Assembly: GCA_030710605.1 (NCBI GenBank)
Contig: CP092879.1
Location: forward strand, 20,041,582 to 20,105,581
Reading direction: 5' to 3'
Length of the DNA: 64,000 nt
From: Cordylochernes scorpioides
Taxonomy: Eukaryota > Arthropoda > Arachnida > Pseudoscorpiones > Chernetidae
In this document: positions 29,654 to 39,839 of the stretch, in pieces
Layout: every line of letters begins with the position of its first letter
How positions within the stretch are numbered: position 1 is the stretch's first letter
The notes under the pieces: model-generated
Database searches by the model: none
The model's input: only the letters and a program-made list of their open reading frames with translations
What the model was told of the DNA's origin: nothing
Translations under genes and position numbers: made by a program

Positions 29654-29868
29654 ACTTTTTATTTTTCCGTTCTCCATTACTCTTCATGTTTCACCTTTCC
29701 ATACCTCATCCTCAAAGTTAGAAATGTCGCTATTTCTCTTTGAAAATAAATTTCAAATTTTAAAAGAAACATTCGCGGTATAATTTTAATTTTCGTTTTA
29801 CAATCATCAGCCGCGTTATATTGTATTTTAAATGTTACTTTAAATATAAGTCATGAACGGAAAAATAC

Positions 29869-29942
29869 GTCCAGGGTAGCCGAGTGGACAAGGCACCTGC
29901 CCGGTAAGCAGAAGGGTGTGGGTTCGATTCCCGCCCCTGGAC
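29869..29942 (+). tRNA. tRNA-Thr-like (GGT), right array copy 5
   Basis: Consensus gene; upstream flank has AAGTCATG instead of AAGTTATG. Confidence 0.58.
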
Positions 29943-30157
29943 ACTTTTTATTTTTCCGTTCTCCATTACTCTTCATGTTTCACCTTTCCATACCTCATCC
30001 TCAAAGTTAGAAATGTCGCTATTTCTCTTTGAAAATAAATTTCGATTTTTAAAAGAAACATTCGCGGTATAATTTTAATTTTCGTTTTACAATCATCAGC
30101 CGCGTTATATTGTATTTTAAATGTTACTTTAAATATAAGTTATGAACGGAAAAATAC

Positions 30158-30231
30158 GTCCAGGGTAGCCGAGTGGACAAGGCACCTGCCCGGTAAGCAG
30201 AAGGGTGTGGGTTCGATTCCCGCCCCTGGAC
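30158..30231 (+). tRNA. tRNA-Thr-like (GGT), right array copy 6
   Basis: Consensus sequence. Confidence 0.58.
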
Positions 30232-30446
30232 ACTTTTTATTTTTCCGTTCTCCATTACTCTTCATGTTTCACCTTTCCATACCTCATCCTCAAAGTTAGA
30301 AATGTCGCTATTTCTCTTTGAAAATAAATTTCGATTTTTAAAAGAAACATTCGCGGTATAATTTTAATTTTCGTTTTACAATCATCAGCCGCGTTATATT
30401 GTATTTTAAATGTTACTTTAAATATAAGTTATGAACGGAAAAATAC

Positions 30447-30520
30447 GTCCAGGGTAGCCGAGTGGACAAGGCACCTGCCCGGTAAGCAGAAGGGTGTGGG
30501 TTCGATTCCCGCCCCTGGAC
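30447..30520 (+). tRNA. tRNA-Thr-like (GGT), right array copy 7
   Basis: Consensus sequence. Confidence 0.58.
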
Positions 30521-30735
30521 ACTTTTTATTTTTCCGTTCTCCATTACTCTTCATGTTTCACCTTTCCATACCTCATCCTCAAAGTTAGAAATGTCGCTAT
30601 TTCTCTTTGAAAATAAATTTCGATTTTTAAAAGAAACATTCGCGGTATAATTTTAATTTTCGTTTTACAATCATCAGCCGCGTTATATTGTATTTTAAAT
30701 GTTACTTTAAATATAAGTTATGAACGGAAAAATAC

Positions 30736-30809
30736 GTCCAGGGTAGCCGAGTGGACAAGGCACCTGCCCAGTAAGCAGAAAGGTGTGGGTTCGATTCCCG
30801 CCCCTGGAC
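30736..30809 (+). tRNA. tRNA-Thr-like (AGT), right array copy 8
   Basis: The anticodon loop reads CCAGTAA, giving AGT, the usual eukaryotic threonine anticodon (read as IGU). It also has the AAAGG variable-loop change. Confidence 0.56.
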
Positions 30810-31024
30810 ACTTTTTATTTTTCCGTTCTCCATTACTCTTCATGTTTCACCTTTCCATACCTCATCCTCAAAGTTAGAAATGTCGCTATTTCTCTTTGAA
30901 AATAAATTTCGATTTTTAAAAGAAACATTCGCGGTATAATTTTAATTTTCGTTTTACAATCATCAGCCGCGTTATATTGTATTTTAAATGTTACTTTAAA
31001 TATAAGTTATGAACGGAAAAATAC

Positions 31025-31098
31025 GTCCAGGGTAGCCGAGTGGACAAGGCACCTGCCCGGTAAGCAGAAGGATGTGGGTTCGATTCCCGCCCCTGGAC
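31025..31098 (+). tRNA. tRNA-Thr-like (GGT), right array copy 9
   Basis: Variable-loop change GGATG. Confidence 0.56.
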
Positions 31099-31313
31099 AC
31101 TTTTTATTTTTCCGTTCTCCATTACTCTTCATGTTTCACCTTTCCATACCTCATCCTCAAAGTTAGAAATGTCGCTATTTCTCTTTGAAAATAAATTTCG
31201 ATTTTTAAAAGAAACATTCGCGGTATAATTTTAATTTTCGTTTTACAATCATCAGCCGCGTTATATTGTATTTTAAATGTTACTTTAAATATAAGTTATG
31301 AACGGAAAAATAC

Positions 31314-31387
31314 GTCCAGGGTAGCCGAGTGGACAAGGCACCTGCCCGGTAAGCAGAAGGGTGTGGGTTCGATTCCCGCCCCTGGAC
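31314..31387 (+). tRNA. tRNA-Thr-like (GGT), right array copy 10
   Basis: Consensus sequence. Confidence 0.58.
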
Positions 31388-31602
31388 ACTTTTTATTTTT
31401 CCGTTCTCCATTACTCTTCATGTTTCACCTTTCCATACCTCATCCTCAAAGTTAGAAATGTCGCTATTTCTCTTTGAAAATAAATTTCGATTTTTAAAAG
31501 AAACATTCGCGGTATAATTTTAATTTTCGTTTTACAATCATCAGCCGCGTTATATTGTATTTTAAATGTTTTTTTAAATATAAGTCATGAACGGAAAAAT
31601 AC

Positions 31603-31676
31603 GTCCAGGGTAGCCGAGTGGACAAGGCACCTGCCCGGTAAGCAGAAGGGTGTGGGTTCGATTCCCGCCCCTGGAC
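31603..31676 (+). tRNA. tRNA-Thr-like (GGT), right array copy 11
   Basis: Consensus gene; upstream flank has TTTTTTAAATATAAGTCATG, shared with copy 12, showing these two are sister copies. Confidence 0.58.
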
Positions 31677-31890
31677 ACTTTTTATTTTTCCGTTCTCCAT
31701 TACTCTTCATGTTTCACCTTTCCATACCTCATCCTCAAAGTTAGAAATGTCGCTATTTCTCTTTGAAAATAAATTTCGATTTTTAAAAGAAACATTCGCG
31801 GTATAATTTTAATTTTCGTTTTACAATCATCAGCCGCGTTATATTGTATTTTAAATGTTTTTTTAAATATAAGTCATGAACGGAAAATAC

Positions 31891-31964
31891 GTCCAGGGTA
31901 GCCGAGTGGACAAGGCACCTGCCCGGTAAGCAGAAGGGTGTGGGTTCGATTCCCGCCCCTGGAC
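31891..31964 (+). tRNA. tRNA-Thr-like (GGT), right array copy 12
   Basis: Consensus gene; one A is lost in the upstream GGAAAATAC. Confidence 0.58.
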
Positions 31965-32179
31965 ACTTTTTATTTTTCCGTTCTCCATTACTCTTCATGT
32001 TTCACCTTTCCATACCTCATCCTCAAAGTTAGAAATGTCGCTATTTCTCTTTGAAAATAAATTTCGATTTTTAAAAGAAACATTCGCGGTATAATTTTAA
32101 TTTTCGTTTTACAATCATCAGCCGCGTTATATTGTATTTTAAATGTTACTTTAAATATAAGTTATGAACGGAAAAATAC

Positions 32180-32253
32180 GTCCAGGGTAGCCGAGTGGAC
32201 AAGGCACCTGCCCGGTAAGCAGAAGGGTGTGGGTTCGATTCCCGCCCCTGGAC
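32180..32253 (+). tRNA. tRNA-Thr-like (GGT), right array copy 13
   Basis: Consensus sequence. Confidence 0.58.
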
Positions 32254-32468
32254 ACTTTTTATTTTTCCGTTCTCCATTACTCTTCATGTTTCACCTTTCC
32301 ATACCTCATCCTCAAAGTTAGAAATGTCGCTATTTCTCTTTGAAAATAAATTTCGATTTTTAAAAGAAACATTCGCGGTATAATTTTAATTTTCGTTTTA
32401 CAATCATCAGCCGCGTTATATTGTATTTTAAATGTTACTTTAAATATAAGTTATGAACGGAAAAATAC

Positions 32469-32542
32469 GTCCAGGGTAGCCGAGTGGACAAGGCACCTGC
32501 CCAGTAAGCAGAAGGGTGTGGGTTCGATTCCCGCCCCTGGAC
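32469..32542 (+). tRNA. tRNA-Thr-like (AGT), right array copy 14
   Basis: Anticodon loop CCAGTAA as in copy 8. The downstream T-run is uninterrupted because an A is lost. Confidence 0.56.
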
Positions 32543-32756
32543 ACTTTTTTTTTTCCGTTCTCCATTACTCTTCATGTTTCACCTTTCCATACCTCATCCT
32601 CAAAGTTAGAAATGTCGCTATTTCTCTTTGAAAATAAATTTCGATTTTTAAAAGAAACATTCGCGGTATAATTTTAATTTTCGTTTTACAATCATCAGCC
32701 GCGTTATATTGTATTTTAAATGTTACTTTAAATATAAGTTATGAACGGAAAAATAC

Positions 32757-32830
32757 GTCCAGGGTAGCCGAGTGGACAAGGCACCTGCCCGGTAAGCAGA
32801 AGGGTGTGGGTTCGATTCCCGCCCCTGGAC
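32757..32830 (+). tRNA. tRNA-Thr-like (GGT), right array copy 15
   Basis: Consensus gene; last copy before the array breaks off. Confidence 0.58.
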
Positions 32831-33109
32831 ACTTTTTATTTTTCCGTTCTCCATTACTCTTCATGTTTCACCTTTCCATACCTCATCCTCAAAGTTAGAA
32901 ATGTCGCTATTTCTCTTTGAAAATAAATTTCGATTTTTAAAAGAAACATTCGCGGTATAATTTTAATTTTCGTTTTAGATTATAAAAAAGTTGCAAAAAG
33001 AAAGAAAAGGTTCGAAACTGAATAAGTCACTGATGTACAATTGAACTTCAGTAACTAATCAAGTTTTGAACCTTTTCTATGTACAATTGAACTCAGAAGT
33101 ATAGGGGTT

Positions 33110-33468
33110 GGTTGAACAAAATCAATTAAAACACATCGAAAAACGGCCTCGGGCACATATGTGCTCACCTAGATCACCGAGGGGTGGAAGGATGGTCTAA
33201 ACCATTGGACCGCTACGTCTCGGGATCGAATACTGCATTGGGCACTTTTTCTAATTTGAAAAAAATGCTCCAATAGCCTCCGATTCTTGCAAAAGTCCAA
33301 CCCCATCAGCGAGTGCAGGTAACCAAACGGGACTCTGGTAAGTGCAAAGTCGAACTGCTTTTCACATGTTTAGACGTGTGGTATACTTACAGTAAAAGCA
33401 GTCACTAACTACCCACCATGATTATGATGGCCTGTACCACATGTACTAGGGATAATAATAATAAAAAA
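33110..33468 (+). mobile_element. tRNA-derived SINE (probable)
   Basis: GGTGGAAGGATGGTCTAAAC is followed by a weak B box GGGATCGAATAC about 30 bases later, as in a decayed Pol III promoter. A longer body follows (GCGAGTGCAGGTAACC, CTACCCACCATGATTATG), ending in (AATA/AAT)n at 33450-33468. The family name is not known. Confidence 0.45.
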
Positions 33469-33470
33469 TA

Positions 33471-33640
33471 GTATAACTGAACCTCGCTATAGCAACATCA
33501 CTAGGAACCAAACTTTTATGCTGCTATAACACCATGTTGTTATAGCCACGGTTAAACCATTTGGTAATTGAAACTTGGGACCTTAGAATTGTGTTCTGAC
33601 CACGTTGCTGTTATAAACCAGGTTGTTATAGCGAGGTTAC
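33471..33640. mobile_element. pogo-like MITE
   Basis: The ends are inverted AACCTCGCTATA(G/A)CAAC, beginning ACTGAACCTCGC and ending GCGAGGTTACACTGT. Several internal GTTGTTATAG segments pair with each other. Confidence 0.7.
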
Positions 33641-34088
33641 ACTGTATAAAGTTCCACCTATATATATCAGATATACTTAATATATAAACGCCCAATATAT
33701 TGTTCATAAATAGCAACAAAAGTTTGTCAAAATGTTAACAAATATATGTAATATGTTTATTTAATTAGAAAATACATTTTTACAAATCCATATCCACATT
33801 TCCAAGAAATGCACACCCACCTGCCAGCAGAAGAAACGTAACAGCCGCCCAACCACCTCTCGCCGCCATCTTGGAGGCGTTACTTCCATGGGACCACAGT
33901 GTACCAGCTCCCATTTCTTATCGCCATATTGTTCATATCAATCTTTTCAGTGTTTATATACACGAACTTATATACGAATGTTCATTATATAAGTACAATG
34001 TCTCTATAACCAAATATTTAAAAACATGTAAGAAAGAAATGCGAATTAAAAACAAGGTAATAAGATCAAATCTAAATAATTAAATAGT
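33641..34088. other. AT-rich spacer
   Basis: No supported gene; a short plus-strand frame (33871-34083) is not recognised. Confidence 0.4.
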
Positions 34089-34130
34089 GTGTGACGTTTC
34101 GGTAACAGCCTTTTTAACATCTTCAGACAA
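34089..34130 (-). ncRNA. hammerhead-ribozyme-like core, copy 2
   Basis: In minus orientation: TGT-CTGAAGA-(19 nt)-CGAAAC-GTC-ACA. The first box matches CUGANGA exactly, and UGU/ACA can start stem I. This is the best hammerhead candidate in the window. It belongs to the Penelope-type terminal repeat shared with 4069-4330 and 42310-42400. Confidence 0.45.
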
Positions 34131-34258
34131 AAGTACTGAATTACCTTATGTTTAGAATTTATAATCCAAATTGTGCCTTATCGAAATACGAATTAACTAT
34201 ATCTATATTAAAAAAAATAGTACAAAATGAAATTGTACTTGGATCAGGTGGATAAATT

Positions 34259-34565
34259 ATGAAAAAGGCATCTCCTAATCGTGCAACTAAAAGTTGCTGA
34301 TGGTTTGCGCCATCTGTCGGAATATTCGTTGATTTTTAATTATTCCATAATTGACCAAATACCCATTCTTGATTAATCAAGAAAAGTTAACCAGGTACAC
34401 GTTTAGGGCTGTTGGTCCTCTTCAACGTGGTGCAATCTGTACCTCAACGACAAAAAAAAAGAAAAAGAACAATTAAAAATAAACGAATAGTTGATATTTA
34501 TTCCGACAGATGGTGCAAGCCATCAGCAACTTTTAGTTACACAATCAGGAGATGCTTTTTTCTTA
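34259..34565. mobile_element. foldback family FB, full copy
   Basis: Ends AAAAAGGCATCTCCTAATCG and CAATCAGGAGATGCTTTTTT are inverted. The interior has AATACCCATTCTTGATTAATCAAGAAAAG and a GGGCTGTTGGTCC hairpin core. Confidence 0.75.
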
Positions 34566-34923
34566 ACTATATATAGTTAAAATTTTGACAATTTTTAGTA
34601 AGCATATATTTGAATCAAATGAAATCACAAGATTCGAAAGCCCGGCTAATAGAACTACAAACCTTACATATTACGAAAAGAAAAAAGACATCTCATTATC
34701 GTGCAACTGAAAGTTGCTGATGGCTTGCACCATCTATCGGAATATAAATATACTATTCGTTGATTTTTGATTATTCCTAAATTTTATTCCAAAATTGGCC
34801 AAATACCCATTCTTGATTAATCAAGAAAAACTAACCATGTACTCGTTTCGGGCTGTTGGCCCTAATCAGCGTGGTGCAAGTTGTACCTCAACGACCAAAA
34901 ACGGGTCATTCGCTGATCAGGGC

Positions 34924-35243
34924 TGTTCTACCGCGTTAGGGTAAAGGTTCGAGCTGCAGTCAGAACTATAAATTAATAATTTATATTTTAATAAGTGTCC
35001 AAAAATTACATACAATTATAAGAGGCAGGTGGAGTACAGTTTTTACTCCACCAGCGCCTAGAGTATTATATAATGGAAGGAACCGCCGCAGGTTGTAGCG
35101 ACGCGCGGTAAACAGCCGGCTGACATCAGGCGGTGTTCGAAAAGTGCGCGCGCAGCCCCCGGTGCGCGCGCAGGCCGGCTGGCCAGCTCGCAGAATTCCC
35201 GGTGTCCCATGCCAGCGTCGCCCGCTGGCATCCTCTTATCTCA
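34924..35243 (-). repeat. Gypsy-KH 3' LTR
   Basis: 320 bp. It differs from the copy at 37680 at about four sites in 298 bp. In element orientation its start includes a short perfect palindrome TGCCAGCGGGCGACGCTGGCA. The last 40 codons of the ORF lie in it. Confidence 0.85.
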
Positions 35244-37609
35244 TGCCCCCCCTGGAGATTGGGACTTGGGACCGATCCAACGTAGTTGCTATAACGCGGG
35301 TTCGGTTCTCGGGTTCGAGGGGATAAGGTCTGCTGATGTTGAGCTGAGTTGGGTGGGGTGGTGTACGGTGGAGGCACGAAAGGTCGTAAGAATCTGCGAT
35401 TACGGCGAAGAAGGCGTCCGGCGTCGGTCCGGATGAGGTAGCTGCGACCGCGTGGAAGTTGTTCGAGAACCTCAGCAAGGAGGGTCCAATGTTTTGTGCG
35501 GTGATCCTGGACAAGGACTATTGCTCCCACTTCCAAATGTGAGAGTGGCTTGGCGTTGCGATTGTATCGCTTCCGGAAGGAATGTTCTCTTACATTTTGC
35601 TGTAAGAGGTACTGGGCCATCTGGATCTGCTGGGGCGTGCCAGAGATGGTGATGACCCGTTCGTTGCTACCAGGTTGAGACTCATCTATGGTGATCCCCG
35701 CACCAGACTCGCGCCGGATCTTCCTGATGCGTTGACCACCTTTCCCAATGATGGCACCGGCGAGATCATTTGGTATAGTGACTTGTGATGAGCCTTTTTT
35801 CGGGACGACTACCATAGGATGGCACCAATCGATGGCTTCGCCGACGGGTACCTGTTCGATTATCCCTTTCGCCAACATGGTATCGAGTTGAGTTTTGACG
35901 GGGTCTCTCCAGTGAAAGGGAACGTTGTATGCCCGGTAGCGTTTGCAAGGAACGGCATCTTTAACTAGTTCGATAGACATGGGGGGTCCTTGCATGGGTT
36001 TTAACACTGTGTCGTCGAACGCTCTAGCATAATGGGTAAGGATAGACTGCTTATCGATCTCATTGGCTCTCACCGGGGTCGGCGGGAACGTTAGAACTTG
36101 TCCGTTGGTTATGGCATTGACGATCATTGAATGGGGCCAGTTATCCGGCAGAAGTCCTAAGGCTTTGCATCCGCTCTTGCTCAAGAGAGGGGCGTTCAGG
36201 TGCTTGCAGACTCCAACGGTAGTACTGTATGTTTTCCCGTTGAGATGCAGAGCCGCGACGAACGATCCACAAGGACTTAAGCTGATGCCGTTGGCTCCTA
36301 CGCAAGGGACGTTCTTCGGGTTGAGTGCTGATCGGGTCTGCTCATCCAGTAACAGGAATTCTGATTCTGGGATTAGATCCAGATCTGACCCCGGGTCCGC
36401 CAGCCAACGGATTTGGTGTAACTTATGGTTGATATCGGTCGGAATGGTTATGAGTTCGTTGCGTACTCCAGCTGCAACAACTGTGTTTGAGGGTCCTGGT
36501 TGGGACTGATTGTTTCTGGTTGCGGGTGGCGGGATATTAGGTTTGGTTGTGGGTTTCCGTTTCAGTTGTCGGCAAACCCTTCCGTAATGCCCGGTGATGC
36601 CGCATTTGTTACACTCTATGTCTTTTGCTGGGCACTGGTCACGGCGGTGTCTTGGGTTAGCCCCACATCCGGAGCAGGGGTCGTTAGGATCATAGGGTTT
36701 CTGAAAGAAACGGTTGGCCTTAGGTGAGGTTTCAGACGAGCTGGCTTGTTGATGCTTGTAGGTTGATGGTGCACGTCTGGTTGCAATGAAGGCTTCGGGG
36801 GAGGTGGTTGGGGAGGGTGAAAGAGTCGCGCCCACGGCGGTAGCACTCTCATGTGCGATGCAAATCGAGAGGACTCGGTCCAGGGAGAGGTCGGAATTGT
36901 ACTGCTCCGCCAGTACTTTTCGTTGGAGGTCTTTATCAAACAGGCCACATATTAACCTGTCACGGATACGGAGTTGCTGTTGATAACCAGCAAGGGCAAA
37001 CGTTTTCCCACAAGCTCTTTTTGTGCATCTTGTAATACACGGGTCGCCGCATGTGCTGCACTTAAAATCCAGCTCATGTGCACACGAGTCATCAAGAGAT
37101 TTAAGGGCTGCGAAGTAGCGATCCACCGATTCTCCGGTTTGTTGGTCCCTACGATGAAAATCTTGCCGATCAAGGAGGGGGTTTCGCTTCTTGCGTAGGT
37201 AGGCCTCGAGAGCATTCACGGCTTCATCGAGGGTGGTGGTGGTAGAAATATGAAGGCGGCCTGATTGCCAAAGGATGGTCCATTCGGAATGGAGGGCGGC
37301 ACGCAAAGTCACTTGCTGTGTGGATAGCGGGAAGGTGGCTACTTGTTGGGCGTCCACGTAGTCGTTCCAACGTTGTTTCCAATCGCGGAAAAAAGACATC
37401 GTTAACTCCTCCGGGGAAGCCAGTTTAGGAAGCTGGATGATTTTTGTGGCATGGTGAGGAGGAGCTCCTAATGGGACTGTCGGGGTCGGATTCCGAGTAG
37501 CCATCTGCTGCAACAGTGCGGCTATGGACCTGAGGATGTCGGTGCTGGTCGGCGAGGCAGGGTTCTCTGGAGGGGTTTGGGATGGTCGGCGATTCCTTCT
37601 TGAGGGCAT
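35126..37609 (-). CDS. Gag-protease-KH fusion polyprotein of a Gypsy element
   Basis: 827 codons without interruption. Residues 60-260: Gag capsid-like region with a CX2C...CX4C insertion (183-200). Residues 312-346: zinc knuckles (CSGCGAN... , [14 protein letters not shown]). Residues 403-415: [12 protein letters not shown], the aspartic protease active site with DPG instead of D(S/T)G. Residues 520-607: linker and first part of the reverse transcriptase, ending [10 protein letters not shown]. Residues 609-675: a KH domain ([42 protein letters not shown]) very like KH3 of hnRNP K. Residues 676-745: the normal Gypsy Pol C-terminus ([19 protein letters not shown]). The catalytic reverse transcriptase, RNase H and integrase are absent; mobility would need enzymes in trans. 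KH domains of this type bind C-rich RNA or single-stranded DNA. Confidence 0.92.
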   Translation of the reverse strand: MPSRRNRRPSQTPPENPASPTSTDILRSIAALLQQMATRNPTPTVPLGAPPHHATKIIQLPKLASPEELTMSFFRDWKQRWNDYVDAQQVATFPLSTQQVTLRAALHSEWTILWQSGRLHISTTTTLDEAVNALEAYLRKKRNPLLDRQDFHRRDQQTGESVDRYFAALKSLDDSCAHELDFKCSTCGDPCITRCTKRACGKTFALAGYQQQLRIRDRLICGLFDKDLQRKVLAEQYNSDLSLDRVLSICIAHESATAVGATLSPSPTTSPEAFIATRRAPSTYKHQQASSSETSPKANRFFQKPYDPNDPCSGCGANPRHRRDQCPAKDIECNKCGITGHYGRVCRQLKRKPTTKPNIPPPATRNNQSQPGPSNTVVAAGVRNELITIPTDINHKLHQIRWLADPGSDLDLIPESEFLLLDEQTRSALNPKNVPCVGANGISLSPCGSFVAALHLNGKTYSTTVGVCKHLNAPLLSKSGCKALGLLPDNWPHSMIVNAITNGQVLTFPPTPVRANEIDKQSILTHYARAFDDTVLKPMQGPPMSIELVKDAVPCKRYRAYNVPFHWRDPVKTQLDTMLAKGIIEQVPVGEAIDWCHPMVVVPKKGSSQVTIPNDLAGAIIGKGGQRIRKIRRESGAGITIDESQPGSNERVITISGTPQQIQMAQYLLQQNVREHSFRKRYNRNAKPLSHLEVGAIVLVQDHRTKHWTLLAEVLEQLPRGRSYLIRTDAGRLLRRNRRFLRPFVPPPYTTPPNSAQHQQTLSPRTREPNPRYSNYVGSVPSPNLQGGHEIRGCQRATLAWDTGNSASWPAGLRAHRGLRAHFSNTA

Positions 37610-37679
37610 CTTGATTACTAATTGTCACTGAGCTGTAACTTAAAAAACGGCTATAATTAACCGAATGTCGACTGCGCCA

Positions 37680-38555
37680 TGTTCTACCGCGTTAGGGTAA
37701 AGGTTCGAGCTGCAGTGAGAACTATAAATTAATAATTTATATTTTAATAAGTGTCCAAAAATTACATACAATTATAAGAGGCAGGTGGAGTACAGTTTTT
37801 ACTCCACCAGCGCCTAGAGTATTATATAATGGAAGGAACCGCTGCAGGTTGTAGCGACGCGCGGTAAACAGCCGGCGACATCAGGCGGTGTTCGAAAAGT
37901 GCGCGCGCAGCCCCCGGTGCGCGCGCAGGCCGGCTGGCCAGCTCGCAGAATTCCCGGCGTCCCATGCCAGCGTCGCCTGTTCTACCGCGTTAGGGTAAAG
38001 GTTCGAGCTGCAGTGAGAACTATAAATTAATAATTTATATTTTAATAAGTGTCCAAAAATTACATACAATTATAAGAGGCAGGTGGAGTACAGTTTTTAC
38101 TCCACCAGCGCCTAGAGTATTATATAATGGAAGGAACCGCCGCAGGTTGTAGCGACGCGCGGTAAACAGCCGGTGATATCAGGCGGTGTTCGAAAAATGC
38201 GCGCGCAGCCCCCGGTGCGCGCGCAGGCCGGCTGGCCAGCTCGCAGAATTCCCGGGGGCTGCGCGCGCATTTTTCGAACACCGCCTGATGTCAGCCGGCT
38301 GTTTACCGCGCGTCGCTACAACCTGCGGCGGTTCCTTCCATTATATAATACTCTAGGCGCTGGTGGAGTAAAAACTGTACTCCACCTGCCTCTTATAATT
38401 GTATGTAATTTTTGGACACTTATTAAAATATAAATTATTAATTTATAGTTCTCACTGCAGCTCGAACCTTTACCCTAACGCGGTAGAACATGGCGCAGTC
38501 GACAGGATTCCCGGCGTCCCATGCCAGCGTCGCCCGCTGGCATCCTCTTATCTCA
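37680..38555. repeat. rearranged LTR cluster (5' end of Gypsy-KH)
   Basis: The first LTR copy 37680-37977 abuts the second copy (37978-38254) directly, with the last 23 bases of the first missing. The second is cut at a GC-rich CCCGGG and followed by an inverted copy (38252-38490) that carries its own TGGCGCAGTCGACAG primer site (38491-38505). A 50-bp start of an LTR in the original orientation closes the cluster at the target duplication. Confidence 0.85.
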
Positions 38556-38735
38556 AGGGCCAACAGCCAACGCAACGCGTACGTGGTTAGCTTTTCTTGA
38601 CTAATCAAGAAACGATATTTGGCTAATTCTGGACTAATTGAAAATCAGCGAGAATAGTTGATATTTATTCCGATAGATGGCGCAAGCCATCAGCAACTTT
38701 CAGTTAGACGATAGGGAGATGCCTTTTTCTTTTTC

Positions 38736-39479
38736 AGTATATATGCACCTTATCCCAGTACATCACATTTGTACTATTTTCCCGATACATATTACGTTGG
38801 TATACCACCAATACCTTATGGAAACTGGGACAAGATACCGTGTTAATAAATACTGTTGCCCAATAACCAGCTGATTTTCATATAGCGCGCCATCTATATG
38901 TGAAAAAAGTAATTATTTAAAATGATTTTTTTCTAAATAAAACCTTGAGAATATCCCATTAAGATTCCTAAAACGGTTCAAGAATCCTATATTGTTGCAT
39001 CATGGTTAAGACGCCTATTTTAAAAAAATATTTATAATATTATTTTTCATATATTTCAAATTTAAATTTCATATTTATTTATTTTTATAACACAGATTAT
39101 TATTATGAAATATAATATACTATAAAATCGTTTGTATTTTGATACACTGAATTCACAGCCGGCTTTAAACTTTGATGTGATAAATAAAAAGATTGTGAAA
39201 AAGTAATAAAATTACAAATATATTCTCACAACGAGTATCTTTTTTAATTAAAAAACGCTAGCCTTCAAGCGTTAATCGCTCTTCAACGGGCTTACTATAA
39301 TATCGACATATCCCACCAGAAATATTTACAAAAAACAAACGCGCGCAGCGTGGATATTTATAACTGAAAATTTTTATAAATGAAAATTTTAAATTGGTTT
39401 GTAATTTAACTATTTTATGGAATATGTCTATTTTAATTTTTAGGGCATCCAGAACCTATAAAATTGATCTATTGATTTC
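38736..39479. other. AT-rich spacer
   Basis: 39203-39250 is an inverted counterpart of 41822-41868 (GATACTC(A/G)TTGTGA(A/G)AATAT). It flanks the Penelope fragment described next. Confidence 0.55.
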
Positions 39480-39839
39480 TTCTGAGATATCGGTATTGTG
39501 ATGGTAAATCTATTTTTCTGTTTATGCTGTTATATTCATTGGAATGTTGATACGTTGGTCTTTTGTTCTGATATTTCTGTTATATTCGTTAAGTCTAACT
39601 TGTATCGATCTTCCTGTATCACCTATGTAGGAAGCATTGCAGTCTTGGCATTGAATTGAGTAAATTGCATTGGTTTGAGTTTAGGTTCCAGTTGTTTTTC
39701 AGATTTAGTTATGGGATTTCTAAGAAGTTGACCTATGGATTGATGGTTACTAAAATACGTTTGAATTCCTTGTCTGCGAAGAATATGGGCTATTTTTCAT
39801 TACATTTTGAATAAGGGAGAATGCATTTGTTTCTATATA

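Larger units (their letters stand above)
28508..32977 (+). repeat. tandem 289-bp tRNA-bearing repeat, right array
   Basis: Fifteen tRNA-like genes at 28713, 29002, 29291, 29580, 29869, 30158, 30447, 30736, 31025, 31314, 31603, 31891, 32180, 32469 and 32757; spacing is 289 bp except for two 288-bp steps caused by single-base losses in A or T runs. It ends abruptly in the middle of a unit (CGTTTTA at 32971-32977). Units carry scattered substitutions, more than in the left array. Confidence 0.97.
34924..38555 (-). mobile_element. Gypsy-type LTR element with captured KH domain
   Basis: Flanked by AGGGC at 34919-34923 and 38556-38560. The 3' LTR (34924-35243) runs TGTTCTACC to TTATCTCA in plus text, next to a G-rich tract in element orientation (35244-35252). 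The 5' side is rearranged: LTR copies at 37680-37977, 37978-38254 and inverted 38252-38490, a primer-site copy at 38491-38505, and a 50-bp LTR start at 38506-38555. The primer-binding site adjoining the first LTR copy reads TGGCGCAGTCGACA in element orientation, like sites used by several Gypsy elements. The single 827-codon ORF lacks most of Pol. Confidence 0.88.
34678..38730. mobile_element. foldback family FB, copy split by the Gypsy element
   Basis: The left part is 34678-34923 and the right part 38556-38730. Together they restore the family, and the Gypsy element between is flanked by the 5-bp duplication AGGGC. Confidence 0.75.

Noticed and set aside
26148-32830. CRISPR-like regular array
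   Set aside because: The period is 289 bp, the units are nearly identical throughout with no variable spacers, and each contains a tRNA-like gene; the genome is eukaryotic.
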